A DNA stretch of 64,000 bases from Nonlabens sp965660805 (GTDB lineage: Bacteria; Bacteroidota; Bacteroidia; Flavobacteriales; Flavobacteriaceae). A program made the translations under genes and the position numbers. The DNA lies in the NCBI RefSeq assembly GCF_965660805.1, contig NZ_CBFIBE010000005.1, positions 24,412 through 88,411 on the forward strand, read 5' to 3'. Below are positions 27,481 through 37,181 of this stretch, piece after piece (the first letter of the stretch is position 1; each line of letters starts with the position of its first letter). A model generated the notes under the pieces. That model had not been told where the DNA came from and made no database searches. It saw only the letters and a list, made by a program, of their open reading frames with translations.

Positions 27481-28500
27481 TTACGGTGTAGATTCTCTTT
27501 CTACGAGAGAAGTTTTTACGATAACGGTTTCGTAGCGTTCATCTTCTTTATGATCAACTTCCAGTTTTTCAATGAGTTTTGCTGCCGCTAGACCTCCCAT
27601 TTCTTCTCCTTTTTGACCTATTGTTGTAAGCGTTGGGCTTGCATATTTTGAAAGAATTCCATCTGTAAACGCAACAATTGCTACATCTTTAGGAATAGTT
27701 TTTCCTAAACGTTGCAGGACCTTACTAGCAGTTACCGCAAATAACTCATTAACTGCAAGAATTCCATCGTGTTCATTTATACTTAGAAACTCTTCTATTT
27801 GCTGTGCACAATGATCTATATCTTCTATTTTAAGAATAGCATTTTCATCTATTTCAAAACCACGCTTCATCAGTGCTTCTTTAAACCCTTGAGTACGCAA
27901 TCTGCCTACATTCACATAATCTGGAGTAGTTAATAGTGCTATTTTTTTACGGTTTTTACGCAGTAAAAACTCTGTTGCTTTATTTGCGGCTTCTACATCA
28001 TCTATGATCACTTTATCACAAGAAATATCATCTGCTACTCGATCAAACATAACTATAGGCATCCCTTGATTTACTACTTCACGTAAGTGATGAAAATCCT
28101 GTTTTTCCATAGTTTCTTTAGAAAGACTCATGATAAATCCATCTATAGAACCATTTGCCAGCATATCCATATTCACAACTTCTTTATCAAAACTCTCTCC
28201 AGAAAGGCATATAATTACTTGATATCCATTTTCATTTGCGACTCTTTCTACACCAGAAATTACCGTTGCAAAAAAATGGTGCACAATCTCAGGAATAATA
28301 ATACCAATTTTCTTAGTTTTCTGATTTTTAAGACTTAACGCAATGTTGTTAGGCTTAAAGTTATATTGTTTTGCATACTCCTTAATCTTGTTACGTGTTT
28401 CTAAACTAATCTCGTGACTATCCCTTAAAGCCTTAGAAACGGTGGATATGGAAACCTTTAATTCTTGCGCAATTTTTTTGAGTGTTAACTTTTGAGCCAT
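27481..28500 (-). CDS. LacI-family transcriptional regulator of the alpha-glucan locus
   Basis: This is a 339-residue DNA-binding regulator. The N-terminal helix-turn-helix is LTLKKIAQELKVSISTVSKALRDSHEIS (about 5-32), continued by a hinge ending in KNQKTKKIGIIIPE. The rest is a periplasmic-binding-protein-like effector domain. It is divergent from the SusC gene. Two matches to the LacI/GalR operator pattern (CGAAAACGTTTTCG and CGAAAACGGTTTCT) lie between them, so it probably controls both arms and its own gene. The ligand is presumably a maltodextrin; whether it acts as repressor or activator is not visible. Confidence 0.93.
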   Translation of the reverse strand: MAQKLTLKKIAQELKVSISTVSKALRDSHEISLETRNKIKEYAKQYNFKPNNIALSLKNQKTKKIGIIIPEIVHHFFATVISGVERVANENGYQVIICLSGESFDKEVVNMDMLANGSIDGFIMSLSKETMEKQDFHHLREVVNQGMPIVMFDRVADDISCDKVIIDDVEAANKATEFLLRKNRKKIALLTTPDYVNVGRLRTQGFKEALMKRGFEIDENAILKIEDIDHCAQQIEEFLSINEHDGILAVNELFAVTASKVLQRLGKTIPKDVAIVAFTDGILSKYASPTLTTIGQKGEEMGGLAAAKLIEKLEVDHKEDERYETVIVKTSLVERESTP

Positions 28501-28532
28501 TTTTGTATAAATTATTTAAACATAATTAGTTA

Positions 28533-28548
28533 CGCTTTCGCGAAAGCG
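28533..28548. repeat. 16-bp palindrome (copy 8), 5' of the LacI gene
   Basis: This is an exact copy in the divergent control region, 33 bp before the lacI-family start codon. It differs in sequence from the operators and is part of the window-wide repeat. Confidence 0.95.
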
Positions 28549-28581
28549 AAATATAATACAATTAAAGCTAGTAAAAAACAC

Positions 28582-28595
28582 CGAAAACGTTTTCG
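28582..28595. promoter_or_regulatory. LacI-type operator 1, CGAAAACGTTTTCG
   Basis: This is a perfect 14-bp palindrome with the central CG step and A/T-rich arms expected of LacI/GalR operators. It is placed between the divergent regulator and susC genes. Confidence 0.75.
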
Positions 28596-28608
28596 TAGAA
28601 TTGCATTG

Positions 28609-28622
28609 CGAAAACGGTTTCT
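28609..28622. promoter_or_regulatory. LacI-type operator 2, CGAAAACGGTTTCT
   Basis: This site shares the left half of operator 1 and part of the right half. Its start is 27 bp after that of operator 1. It lies just upstream of the -7 box at 28639, overlapping the expected -33 region of the susC promoter. Confidence 0.7.
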
Positions 28623-28638
28623 TAACACAGAGTTTACA

Positions 28639-28646
28639 TATTTTTG
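28639..28646 (+). promoter_or_regulatory. -7 promoter box for the susCDE arm (TATTTTTG)
   Basis: This matches the Bacteroidota TAnnTTTG element about 50 bp before the susC ATG. Operator 2 covers the place of the -33 element, which is itself weak (TTTC). Confidence 0.55.
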
Positions 28647-28694
28647 AGCCGTGTGAGAAGAAGATATTCTCTATTAATTTAAATAATTTCAGTA

Positions 28695-31601
28695 ATGAAT
28701 CAAAAATTTAAAACTGCTTTATTGTTTCTTGTACTTCCCTTACTAGCTGTAGCTCAAAGTGTTGTGACAGGAACTGTTAAAGATGCAAGTACCGGTTTAC
28801 CTGTCCCTAGTGCCAGCGTTCTTGTAAAAGGAACCTCTAATGGTACCGCAACCGATTTCGACGGGAACTATACTCTTGGTGATGTGCCAGATGGCGCTAC
28901 GATAGTTTTTTCATACTTAGGATACACTTCCCAAGAGATTGAATACACTGGTCAAGCAACCATAGATGTAAGTCTTGCCGAGAACCCATCTGAACTTGAT
29001 GCCATAGTTCTTATAGGTTATGGTAGTACAACCAAAGAAAATGTAACAGCGGCACAAACCACCGTAAAAACTGAAGAATTCAACAAAGGAGCTATTGTAT
29101 CTCCAGGACAATTACTAGCTGGTAAAGCAGCTGGTGTTCAAGTTACTGCAGCTACCGGGCGACCAGGAGATGGGCCACAAATTAGAGTAAGAGCTGGTTC
29201 TACTTTAAGTGCTAGTGCTGACCCTTTATATGTAGTTGATGGAATACCATTAGATGCGACTAATGCAAACCTTAATACTATAAACCCTGCTGAAATAGAA
29301 AGCTTTACCATACTTAAAGATGCTAGTGCAACTGCTATATATGGTAACCGTGCTTCAAATGGTGTAATTATCATCACCACTAAAAAAGGTAAACTAAGTA
29401 GTGATTTAGAGATAGGTTATGGTGTACAATTTGCCATAGACAGAACAGCTGAAAGATTAGATGTTCTAAACGGTGATGAATTTAGATCATACATGAATGA
29501 AGTAGGTAGTGCAGATCAAATAGCTCTTTTAGGAACAGCTAATACTGACTGGCAAAACCAGATTTACCAGAATGGAACACAGGCTATTCACAACATTACA
29601 CTTCAAAAGGGTTATGATAACACTGCCATACGTGCAAACATAGCGCACACTAATCAAAACGGTGTTCTTAAGACTTCTGGATATAAGCGTACTAGTTTAA
29701 ATGCTAGTGTGATTCAAAAATTACTTAAAAATGATTTGAAACTTACTTTAAATGTTCAAGGTGCCCTTGAAGAAATTAGAAATGCTGATGAAGGTGCCAT
29801 AGGATCTGCTATAGATTTTGATCCTACGCAACCTGTTTTTGATGTAAATGGACCTAATGGTTTCTTTGAATATTTCCAAAGCAATGGTGATATAGACCCT
29901 AATGCTCCTAGAAATCCACTAGGACTATTACGCAGCCTAAGAGCTCAAACAGATAACAATCAGATCAGAACCACATTACAGGCTGACTATAAAGTACCAG
30001 GTGTAGACGGACTAACCTTTAACGGTACTGCTGGTTTAGACTATAATGAGTTTGATTCTTCATCTAGCAGGGTAAACGGTTCTGCAGTGACTCTATTAAA
30101 TGCTGGTACTGCATCTAGTTCAAACGGTATAAGAGTAAATCAATTGCTTAATGCTCGTTTAGATTACAAAAAAGACCTCGAAAGAATAGATTCTAAACTT
30201 GAGCTTACAGCAGGTAGTAGCTATCAAGGTTTTAGAAGAGAAAGCACTTCTTTCAGCCAAGATAATACAGGAGCTGATATTGAACCGTTCCAAGCATATA
30301 ATGAGAATAGATTAATATCCTTCTTTGGTCGTGCCTCTATTGACATTAAAGATTTATTAGTACTATCTGCTAGTATTTCTAGAGATGGTACTTCAAGGTT
30401 TTCTCCTGATAACAGATGGGGAACTTTTGGAGGTGCAAGTGCTGGTCTTAAACTTACTAACACTGACTTTGTACGTAATAGTTCTTTTATATCACAGCTG
30501 AAAGTTCGTGGTGGATTTGGGGTTACAGGACAACAAGAAATAGGTCAAGACTTTTTATACTTAAATAGATCTACTCCTAGTAATGACCAGGCACAAGTTC
30601 AAATAGGTGACCGTTTTTATACAACGATAAGACCTGAATTAACAACTGATCTTAAATGGGAGGAAACTACTCAATATAACGTAGGTATTGATTACGGATT
30701 TTTTGATGATCGTTTAACAGGTTCTATAGACGTTTACACTCGTGACACTGAAGATCTTTTACAATTTGGACCACTAGCAGCTGGATCCTTAGGAAACTTT
30801 GCACTACAAAATGTAGGTGCAACTCGCAGTAGAGGTATTGAACTAGACGCACAAGTAAAACTATTTAAAGGAGAAAACTTTAACTGGAGTGTAGGTGGTA
30901 ATTTAACTTTTAATGAAATCGAAATTACGGATTTATCACTAGGAGATAATGATGCTCCAGTACCACAAACACCGGTAAGTGGTCAAGGTTTTAATAACTT
31001 TATACAAGAATGGGCTGTAGGAGCAGATCCTACCGCATTTGTTGTTTACAGACAGGTTTATGATCAAGAAGGTAACCCATTAGATGGGGTGTTTGTAGAT
31101 CGTAATGGTGATAATGTGATCAATAGCGACGATAGAGTGCGTTATAAGCAAGGAAATCCAGATGCGTTTTTTGGATTCACTTCTAACCTTAACTACAAGA
31201 GATTTGATATGAGTTTTACTTTAAGAGGATCTGTAGGTGGTTACAACTATAACAACGTGAGAGCTGCTAGAGAAAATGCAGTTTCAGTAATTGAAAATCC
31301 AGGAGATTTCCTTAACAACTCTACAAGTGGTATTCTAGATAACGACTTTAGAAGTGCTCCATTAAACTTATTATTCTCAAGTGAATACATAGAGAAATCT
31401 GATTTTGTAAGATTAGATAACCTTTCGTTAGGTTATACGTTTAATACAGACCAAGTAGGTATAAGAGCCTCAATCACAGGAACAAACTTATTTACAATTA
31501 CTAACTACAGTGGTTTAGATCCTGAGTTAGGTAATGGTGTAGATGGTGCTATTTTCCCTAGAACCAGAGGCGTAATCTTTGGACTTAATTTTGACTTTTA
31601 A
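28695..31601 (+). CDS. susC: SusC-type TonB-linked transporter for alpha-glucans
   Basis: This 968-residue outer-membrane importer has a signal peptide (to LAVAQS, about 21), a carboxypeptidase-regulatory-like domain (about 22-95; VTGTVKDASTGLPVPSASVL), a plug (about 105-215; SPGQLLAGKAAGVQVTAATG, GNRASNGVIIITTKKG) and a 22-strand barrel ending in RGVIFGLNFDF. It moves oligosaccharides across the outer membrane with the SusD partner encoded 12 bp downstream. Assignment to starch or maltodextrin rests on the neighbouring GH13, GH65 and SusE/F genes. It is the first gene of the plus arm. Confidence 0.94.
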   Translation: MNQKFKTALLFLVLPLLAVAQSVVTGTVKDASTGLPVPSASVLVKGTSNGTATDFDGNYTLGDVPDGATIVFSYLGYTSQEIEYTGQATIDVSLAENPSELDAIVLIGYGSTTKENVTAAQTTVKTEEFNKGAIVSPGQLLAGKAAGVQVTAATGRPGDGPQIRVRAGSTLSASADPLYVVDGIPLDATNANLNTINPAEIESFTILKDASATAIYGNRASNGVIIITTKKGKLSSDLEIGYGVQFAIDRTAERLDVLNGDEFRSYMNEVGSADQIALLGTANTDWQNQIYQNGTQAIHNITLQKGYDNTAIRANIAHTNQNGVLKTSGYKRTSLNASVIQKLLKNDLKLTLNVQGALEEIRNADEGAIGSAIDFDPTQPVFDVNGPNGFFEYFQSNGDIDPNAPRNPLGLLRSLRAQTDNNQIRTTLQADYKVPGVDGLTFNGTAGLDYNEFDSSSSRVNGSAVTLLNAGTASSSNGIRVNQLLNARLDYKKDLERIDSKLELTAGSSYQGFRRESTSFSQDNTGADIEPFQAYNENRLISFFGRASIDIKDLLVLSASISRDGTSRFSPDNRWGTFGGASAGLKLTNTDFVRNSSFISQLKVRGGFGVTGQQEIGQDFLYLNRSTPSNDQAQVQIGDRFYTTIRPELTTDLKWEETTQYNVGIDYGFFDDRLTGSIDVYTRDTEDLLQFGPLAAGSLGNFALQNVGATRSRGIELDAQVKLFKGENFNWSVGGNLTFNEIEITDLSLGDNDAPVPQTPVSGQGFNNFIQEWAVGADPTAFVVYRQVYDQEGNPLDGVFVDRNGDNVINSDDRVRYKQGNPDAFFGFTSNLNYKRFDMSFTLRGSVGGYNYNNVRAARENAVSVIENPGDFLNNSTSGILDNDFRSAPLNLLFSSEYIEKSDFVRLDNLSLGYTFNTDQVGIRASITGTNLFTITNYSGLDPELGNGVDGAIFPRTRGVIFGLNFDF

Positions 31602-31613
31602 AATTCTAAGAAC

Positions 31614-33206
31614 ATGAAAATATTTAAATCAACAATCCTTATATTCTTTCTTGCAGCTACCTTAGTTGCTTGTAATGATACTCTAGACTTAGAGCCAGAA
31701 GGAAATACAGAAGCTGCTGACGGCCTGAATAGTCTTGAAGACTTTCAAGGAAGATGGGCAAAATTATATGCAGGTCTTATCATAGGTGGTCAACAAGGTG
31801 GTGACGGCGGAGCAGACATACAAGGTATAGATGGTGGTTTTTCCAACTACAGCCGTTTATACTGGAAGCTTCAAGAACTGTCTACTGACGAGGCTATCAT
31901 AGCATGGAACGATGGTACTATTAAAGACTTACACTGGCAAAACTGGACTCCAGATAATGAATTCCTTGCAGCTATGTTCTCTCGTTTAAGTTATCAAGTA
32001 ACCTTGAATAATGCTTTTTTACGAGAATCTACTGATGGAGCTATTACTAGCGCTGGTCTTAGTGGTACTGAAGCTGACTTAGTAAGAAGCTATCGAGCTG
32101 ACGCTCGTTTCTTAAGAGCCTTATCATACTACCATGGTTTAGACTTATTTGGTACATTACCTTTTACAACAGAAGAAAATGCTGCTGATGGCTCTGATCT
32201 TCCAGAATATATTTCTAGCGTAGACTTATTTAACTACATAGAGAGCGAATTATTAGACATTATAGACGAGCTACCGGCTGGTTCTGGATCTGAATATGGT
32301 CGTGTAAGTGAAGCGGCTGCACAGATGTTACTAGCTAAACTATATCTAAATGCTGAGGTCTATACTGGAACTGCACGTTATACAGATGCACTTACTTATG
32401 TAAACGCAGTTATTGCTCAGGGATACACCATAGACACTAACTTATCGTACGCATCATCTTTCCTAGCAGATAATGATCGTAATGGTGCCCAAAGTGAATT
32501 CATCTGGACTCTTAATTTTGATGGTGCAAATACACAAACATTCGGTGGTACAACCTTCTTAGCTCACGCAACAGTAGGAGGAGCTATGGATGCTTCTCAA
32601 TACGGTCTTGACGGCGGATGGGGCGGAATCAGAACAACACCAGAATTTGTTGAGATTTTTGAAAACGAAGAAAATTCCGCAGATGGTAGAGAAAACTTTT
32701 TTACTAATGGACAAAACAAAAGTATTGCTGATGTAGGAACATTTACCGATGGATATGCTATCGTGAAATTTCAAAACATTAATAGTGACGGTTCTTCTAC
32801 AGGTAACGACCTTTTTGTAAGTACAGATTTTCCAGTATTTAGACTTGCTGATGCATACCTAATGTATGCTGAAATTGTTGCACGTGGTCAAGGTGGTGAT
32901 GCTGCAACCGCAGTAGGTTATATCAATACACTAAGAGAGAGAGCTTATGGTAATACTAACAATGGTATAACTACAAGTGATCTTACTCTAGACTTTATAC
33001 TTGATGAACGTGCTAAAGAATTACACTGGGAAGCACACCGACGTCAAGACTTAATTCGTTTTGGTCAGTTTTCTTCAAATGGTGTATGGGAATGGAAAGG
33101 AAATGTACAAAGCGGTACGACTACTCCATCATTCAGAGATCTATACCCAATCCCAACAACAGAACTTAATTTAAATTCAAACCTCATCCAGAATCCTGGA
33201 TATTAA
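31614..33206 (+). CDS. susD: SusD-like glycan-binding lipoprotein
   Basis: This is a 530-residue surface lipoprotein (Cys20 after LVA) that captures alpha-glucans and closes over the SusC channel. The N-terminal part has the TPR-like helices of SusD (for example DADARFLRALSYYHGLDLFG as RADARFLRALSYYH near 160-175). The C-terminal RDLYPIPTTELNLNSNLIQN is the family's closing signature, just before the stop. WEAHRRQDLIRFGQF is a further SusD hallmark. It lies between susC and the SusE/F-like gene with short gaps, forming one transcript. Confidence 0.94.
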   Translation: MKIFKSTILIFFLAATLVACNDTLDLEPEGNTEAADGLNSLEDFQGRWAKLYAGLIIGGQQGGDGGADIQGIDGGFSNYSRLYWKLQELSTDEAIIAWNDGTIKDLHWQNWTPDNEFLAAMFSRLSYQVTLNNAFLRESTDGAITSAGLSGTEADLVRSYRADARFLRALSYYHGLDLFGTLPFTTEENAADGSDLPEYISSVDLFNYIESELLDIIDELPAGSGSEYGRVSEAAAQMLLAKLYLNAEVYTGTARYTDALTYVNAVIAQGYTIDTNLSYASSFLADNDRNGAQSEFIWTLNFDGANTQTFGGTTFLAHATVGGAMDASQYGLDGGWGGIRTTPEFVEIFENEENSADGRENFFTNGQNKSIADVGTFTDGYAIVKFQNINSDGSSTGNDLFVSTDFPVFRLADAYLMYAEIVARGQGGDAATAVGYINTLRERAYGNTNNGITTSDLTLDFILDERAKELHWEAHRRQDLIRFGQFSSNGVWEWKGNVQSGTTTPSFRDLYPIPTTELNLNSNLIQNPGY

Positions 33207-33227
33207 TCATAATTAAAATTACATATC

Positions 33228-34325
33228 ATGAAAAAGTTTTCAATATTACTTCTTTCTTTTCTTGCTATAGTTGTCGCAATTTCATGTGACGATAATGAAG
33301 AAGAGTTATTTATTAACGAGCCATCATCAGGGTTAGCATTTGAATCGACCGCTGCGGCATCTTACTTATTAACTTTTGAAACAAAGGATAACTTAGCTGA
33401 ACGTCTAGTTTGGAACGACATAGAATTTGAAACGCCGGTTTCTGTTAACTATGAAGTACAAGCCTCTAATGACCCGGCTAACTTTGATACACCTGCTGTT
33501 GTAACGTCTACTAATGATAATTTTGTAGATATCTCTGTGGAAAGGTTGAATCAACTAAGCGCTGAACTAGGACTAACGCCATTCTCTCAAGGAGTAATCG
33601 CAATGAGAGTAGTAGGAACTACCGCTGACAGTACTATGGAGCCATTAATTTCTGATGTTTTAGTATTATCAGTAACGCCATATACTACTGAAAGCCCTAG
33701 ATTATGGGTGCCTGGTAACTATGCGGCTTCTAGTGGATATGGAGCAGATTGGGCTCCTGGAGATGCAGACACTCCATTTATTGAAGCTGTAGAATTCGGT
33801 AGTACAGAGTATGAAGGATTTATATTTATGAACGTTGCAACTCCTAATTTTAAATTTACTTTAGAACAAGATTGGGACGAAGCTTACGGAGATGGAGGAA
33901 CTGGATTATTAGATCTTAATGGTGGAGACTTATCGGTTCCTGGACCAGGATACTATTATATCACAGTAAACACTGATCCTGATGGAGATCCATCAACAAA
34001 TGATGCCACATGGACAGCAACCGCTACTAGCTGGGCCATGATAGGAACTGCAACTCCTAATGACTGGAATGACCCAGATACAGATATGACTTATAACTCA
34101 ACTACACGTAAGTGGGAAGTTGATGTAACCCTAAGCCAAGCTGAATTCAAATTCAGATCTAATGATGACTGGTCAAGCCCTTTAAACAACTTTGGTGAAA
34201 ATAGCGATGGTGAACTTGAGTTTAATGCTGGTAACTTTACTTTTGATCAATCAGCAGGACTGTACAAAGTAGAATTAGATTTAAGTCAGCCACGTAATTA
34301 TACCTATACAGCGACAGGTATTTAA
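33228..34325 (+). CDS. SusE/SusF-like starch-binding lipoprotein
   Basis: This is a 365-residue surface lipoprotein (Cys20 after VVAIS). It has an N-terminal SusE-type Ig-like domain (about 35-145; VSVNYEVQASNDPANF). Two C-terminal SusE/F starch-binding modules follow: one beginning RLWVPGNYAASSGYGADWAP, the other around SWAMIGTATPNDWNDPDTDM. Such proteins bind starch at the cell surface and assist SusCD. It is 22 bp downstream of susD and followed by a terminator-like hairpin before the amylase gene, so the amylase may be made at lower or separately set levels. Confidence 0.88.
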   Translation: MKKFSILLLSFLAIVVAISCDDNEEELFINEPSSGLAFESTAAASYLLTFETKDNLAERLVWNDIEFETPVSVNYEVQASNDPANFDTPAVVTSTNDNFVDISVERLNQLSAELGLTPFSQGVIAMRVVGTTADSTMEPLISDVLVLSVTPYTTESPRLWVPGNYAASSGYGADWAPGDADTPFIEAVEFGSTEYEGFIFMNVATPNFKFTLEQDWDEAYGDGGTGLLDLNGGDLSVPGPGYYYITVNTDPDGDPSTNDATWTATATSWAMIGTATPNDWNDPDTDMTYNSTTRKWEVDVTLSQAEFKFRSNDDWSSPLNNFGENSDGELEFNAGNFTFDQSAGLYKVELDLSQPRNYTYTATGI

Positions 34326-34345
34326 AAAATAATAAGCTTACTAAG

Positions 34346-34373
34346 AAAAAGGGCTGTTATCAGCCCTTTTTTC
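34346..34373 (+). terminator. Terminator or attenuator between SusE/F gene and amylase gene
   Basis: AAAAAGGGCT pairs with AGCCCTTTTTT around GTTATC, followed by a T run. The GH13 gene begins only 16 bp later in the same direction, so partial read-through is likely. Confidence 0.8.
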
Positions 34374-34388
34374 ATTAAAAGAACTGCC

Positions 34389-37118
34389 ATGAAAAATAAC
34401 ATACTTCTAATAATTACATGTATAAGTTTTGCTTTCGCGAAAGCACAAGTAACAATAAACCCTACTACTGCAACACAAGCAGATGCTGTAACGATTTTCT
34501 TTGATTCAACCGGCACACCATTAGAGAATGCAACGGGTACTCTTTATGCCTATACCGGTGTTACTATTAATGGTAATCGATGGCAAAATATTATCGTACC
34601 AACCTTCAATGACAACAATGGAGCACCACAATTTGTTAATACAGGAGGAAACAATTACCAATTAACCATACCCAATTCCATAGAACAATTTTATGGTGTC
34701 ACAACTGGAGATGTGGTTAGCGAGATTTGTTTAGTGATAAGAAATGCTACAGCAACAGCACAAACCAGTCCAGACATATTTATTCCTATTTTCCAACAAG
34801 GACTAAACACATTAATAACAGCACCTCAAAATGGTGATATTTTTGCTTTAAATCAAAGCACTACCATAACCGGTGATGCGTCACAAACGGCTAGTTTAAA
34901 TATTGCGGTAAACGGCACTTCTGTTAGTACTGTAAACGCTGCAACTATTTCTACACCTTACACCTTTAGTACCACAGGTGCGCACAACATAGTACTAACT
35001 GCAGATAATGGTACCACCACTGCAACTGATGAAATAAATGTTTATGTTCCTACCACCACACAAAACCTGCCGAGACCAAGCGGCGTAAAAAATGGAGTTA
35101 ATGAAAATGCAGATGGTAGTGTAACCTTTGTACTAGCGGCTCCTGGGAAATCTGATGTGATGCTTACAGGAAGTTTTACAAACTGGAATCTTCAATCTAA
35201 TTACCAAATGAATAAAGATGGAGATTATTTCTGGATCACAGTTCCAGCCTCAGAATTTACCGCAAACACTGAATTCATGTATCAGTATCTAGTTGATTTT
35301 GATATCACCATCGCAGATCCATATTCTGGATTAATCTTAGATCCAGGAAGTGACCCGTTTATCAAACCGGGAAATTATCCTAATCTTCCCGCCTACCCTG
35401 AAGATCAAACCACTGGTGATGTAACTCTTCATACGTATCAAGCAACTCCTTATAACTGGAACACAAATAATTTTCAACGCCCAGATCAAGAAAACCTGGT
35501 GATTTATGAAATACTAGCACGTGATTTCTCAGAAGAAGATAGTTTTCAAGAAATCATCAATCGTATCGATTATTTAGAAGACTTGGGAATTAACGCTTTA
35601 CAATTCATGCCCGTTAATGAGTTTGAAGGAACAGATAGTTGGGGTTACAATCCTAAATTCCATGGAGCACTAGACAAAGCTTATGGAACACCCGCGAAGT
35701 TTAAGGAGCTTGTCGATTTATGTCATTCTAAAGGCATTGCGGTAATCATAGATGTAGTGTACAATCATGCATTTAGTCAGAGTCCACTATGTCAAATGTG
35801 GTGGGATGAAGCAAACTTTAGACCAGCAGCTAATAATCCTTATATGAACGTAACTCCTACCCATGACTTTAATGTAGGATATGATATGGATCACTCTAAT
35901 GTACATGTGAAAGAATATGTAAAGCAAACACTTCAATACTGGATTGATGAATATAGAGTTGATGGATTCAGATTTGACCTATCAAAAGGTTTTACACAAA
36001 ATAATACATTAGGAAATATAGGTGCATGGAATGCCTTTGATGCATCACGTGTTGCCATATTAAACGATTATAAAAACACAATCTGGAATGCTACTAGTAA
36101 TGATATCTATATGATTTTAGAACATCTAGGTGGAGCTGCAGAAGAATCTGCACTGGCAAATGATGGTTTTATGCTATGGGGAAAAATGACTGATGAATTC
36201 AACCAAAACTCTATGGGGTACAATAGTAACAACGATCTATTTAGATCTTATTTTACTTCTAGAAACTTTAACGATCAGCACCTAGTTGCTTATGCAGAAA
36301 GTCACGATGAGGAACGCTTAATGTATAAGAACCTACAGTTTGGTAATACATCAAGCGCTTCACACAATGTTCAAAACCTATCTATTGCTCTAGATAGACA
36401 GGAAGCTATAGCAGCTATATTATACAGTATTCCTGGACCTAAAATGTTATGGCAGTTTGGTGAACTAGGTTATGATATTAGTATCAATGATAATGGTAGA
36501 ACTGGTCGTAAGGACATTCCATGGACCCTAGGTTATGACACCGATCAGGATCGCATGGATTTATACAACGTTACTGCTACGATGATAGGTTTTAAAACGT
36601 TATATCCAGATACATGGAATAACACATTCAATAATCTAGATTTAGGAGGTATTACTAAACGTATCAACTTAGACGGTCCAGTATTTGATGTTGTAGTTGT
36701 AGCAAACTTTGGGGTAACTCCACAATCAGTGAACCCTAATTTTTCCCAAACAGGTACATGGTTTGAGTATTTTAGTGGAACTACGACTAACGTTACTAAC
36801 ACTACTGCAAATCTAACCCTACAGCCAGGTGAATATCGAGTGTATAGCACACAACAGTTGCAAGATCCTTTAAGTAATGATGACTATATAGAAAATAACT
36901 TAAACCATATTAAATTGTATCCTAACCCAGCACAACATTCATTCAGACTATCAAATGAAATTGAGCAAATGAACATTTATAATATGAGTGGTCAACAGGT
37001 TCTTCAATTTAATGAAACTTTACCAGTTTACACCATTGATGCTTTACCTGCTGGAATTTACCTTATAGACATCAAAACAACCACTGGTAATCAACAAACA
37101 AAACTCATAAAGGAGTAA
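34389..37118 (+). CDS. Secreted multidomain GH13 amylase with T9SS sorting domain
   Basis: This is a 909-residue extracellular enzyme. The signal peptide ends in ISFAFAKAQ. Domains follow in order: an N-terminal starch-binding-like domain (about 20-130), an Ig-like segment (about 140-215), a CBM48-like domain (about 225-330; VMLTGSFTNWNLQSNYQ) and the GH13 barrel (about 370-790). The barrel has DVVYNHAF (I), DGFRFDLSKGF with the nucleophile Asp (II), MILEHLGG with the acid/base Glu (III) and AESHDEERL (IV). The last 80 residues (IKLYPNPAQHSF to TKLIKE) are a type A T9SS C-terminal domain, so it crosses the outer membrane by the gliding-linked secretion system. It should start starch breakdown outside the cell. 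Confidence 0.93.
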   Translation: MKNNILLIITCISFAFAKAQVTINPTTATQADAVTIFFDSTGTPLENATGTLYAYTGVTINGNRWQNIIVPTFNDNNGAPQFVNTGGNNYQLTIPNSIEQFYGVTTGDVVSEICLVIRNATATAQTSPDIFIPIFQQGLNTLITAPQNGDIFALNQSTTITGDASQTASLNIAVNGTSVSTVNAATISTPYTFSTTGAHNIVLTADNGTTTATDEINVYVPTTTQNLPRPSGVKNGVNENADGSVTFVLAAPGKSDVMLTGSFTNWNLQSNYQMNKDGDYFWITVPASEFTANTEFMYQYLVDFDITIADPYSGLILDPGSDPFIKPGNYPNLPAYPEDQTTGDVTLHTYQATPYNWNTNNFQRPDQENLVIYEILARDFSEEDSFQEIINRIDYLEDLGINALQFMPVNEFEGTDSWGYNPKFHGALDKAYGTPAKFKELVDLCHSKGIAVIIDVVYNHAFSQSPLCQMWWDEANFRPAANNPYMNVTPTHDFNVGYDMDHSNVHVKEYVKQTLQYWIDEYRVDGFRFDLSKGFTQNNTLGNIGAWNAFDASRVAILNDYKNTIWNATSNDIYMILEHLGGAAEESALANDGFMLWGKMTDEFNQNSMGYNSNNDLFRSYFTSRNFNDQHLVAYAESHDEERLMYKNLQFGNTSSASHNVQNLSIALDRQEAIAAILYSIPGPKMLWQFGELGYDISINDNGRTGRKDIPWTLGYDTDQDRMDLYNVTATMIGFKTLYPDTWNNTFNNLDLGGITKRINLDGPVFDVVVVANFGVTPQSVNPNFSQTGTWFEYFSGTTTNVTNTTANLTLQPGEYRVYSTQQLQDPLSNDDYIENNLNHIKLYPNPAQHSFRLSNEIEQMNIYNMSGQQVLQFNETLPVYTIDALPAGIYLIDIKTTTGNQQTKLIKE
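34430..34445. repeat. Palindrome copy 9 (TGCTTTCGCGAAAGCA), in a signal-peptide coding region
   Basis: The 14-bp core is exact and the outer pair has changed from C-G to T-A, keeping the symmetry. It is read as FAFAKA at the end of the amylase signal peptide. Confidence 0.93.
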
Positions 37119-37181
37119 TATAACGATTTTAATTGATTTTTGTCGATATACATAATTAATGTGTTGACATTTATCTTTGTA

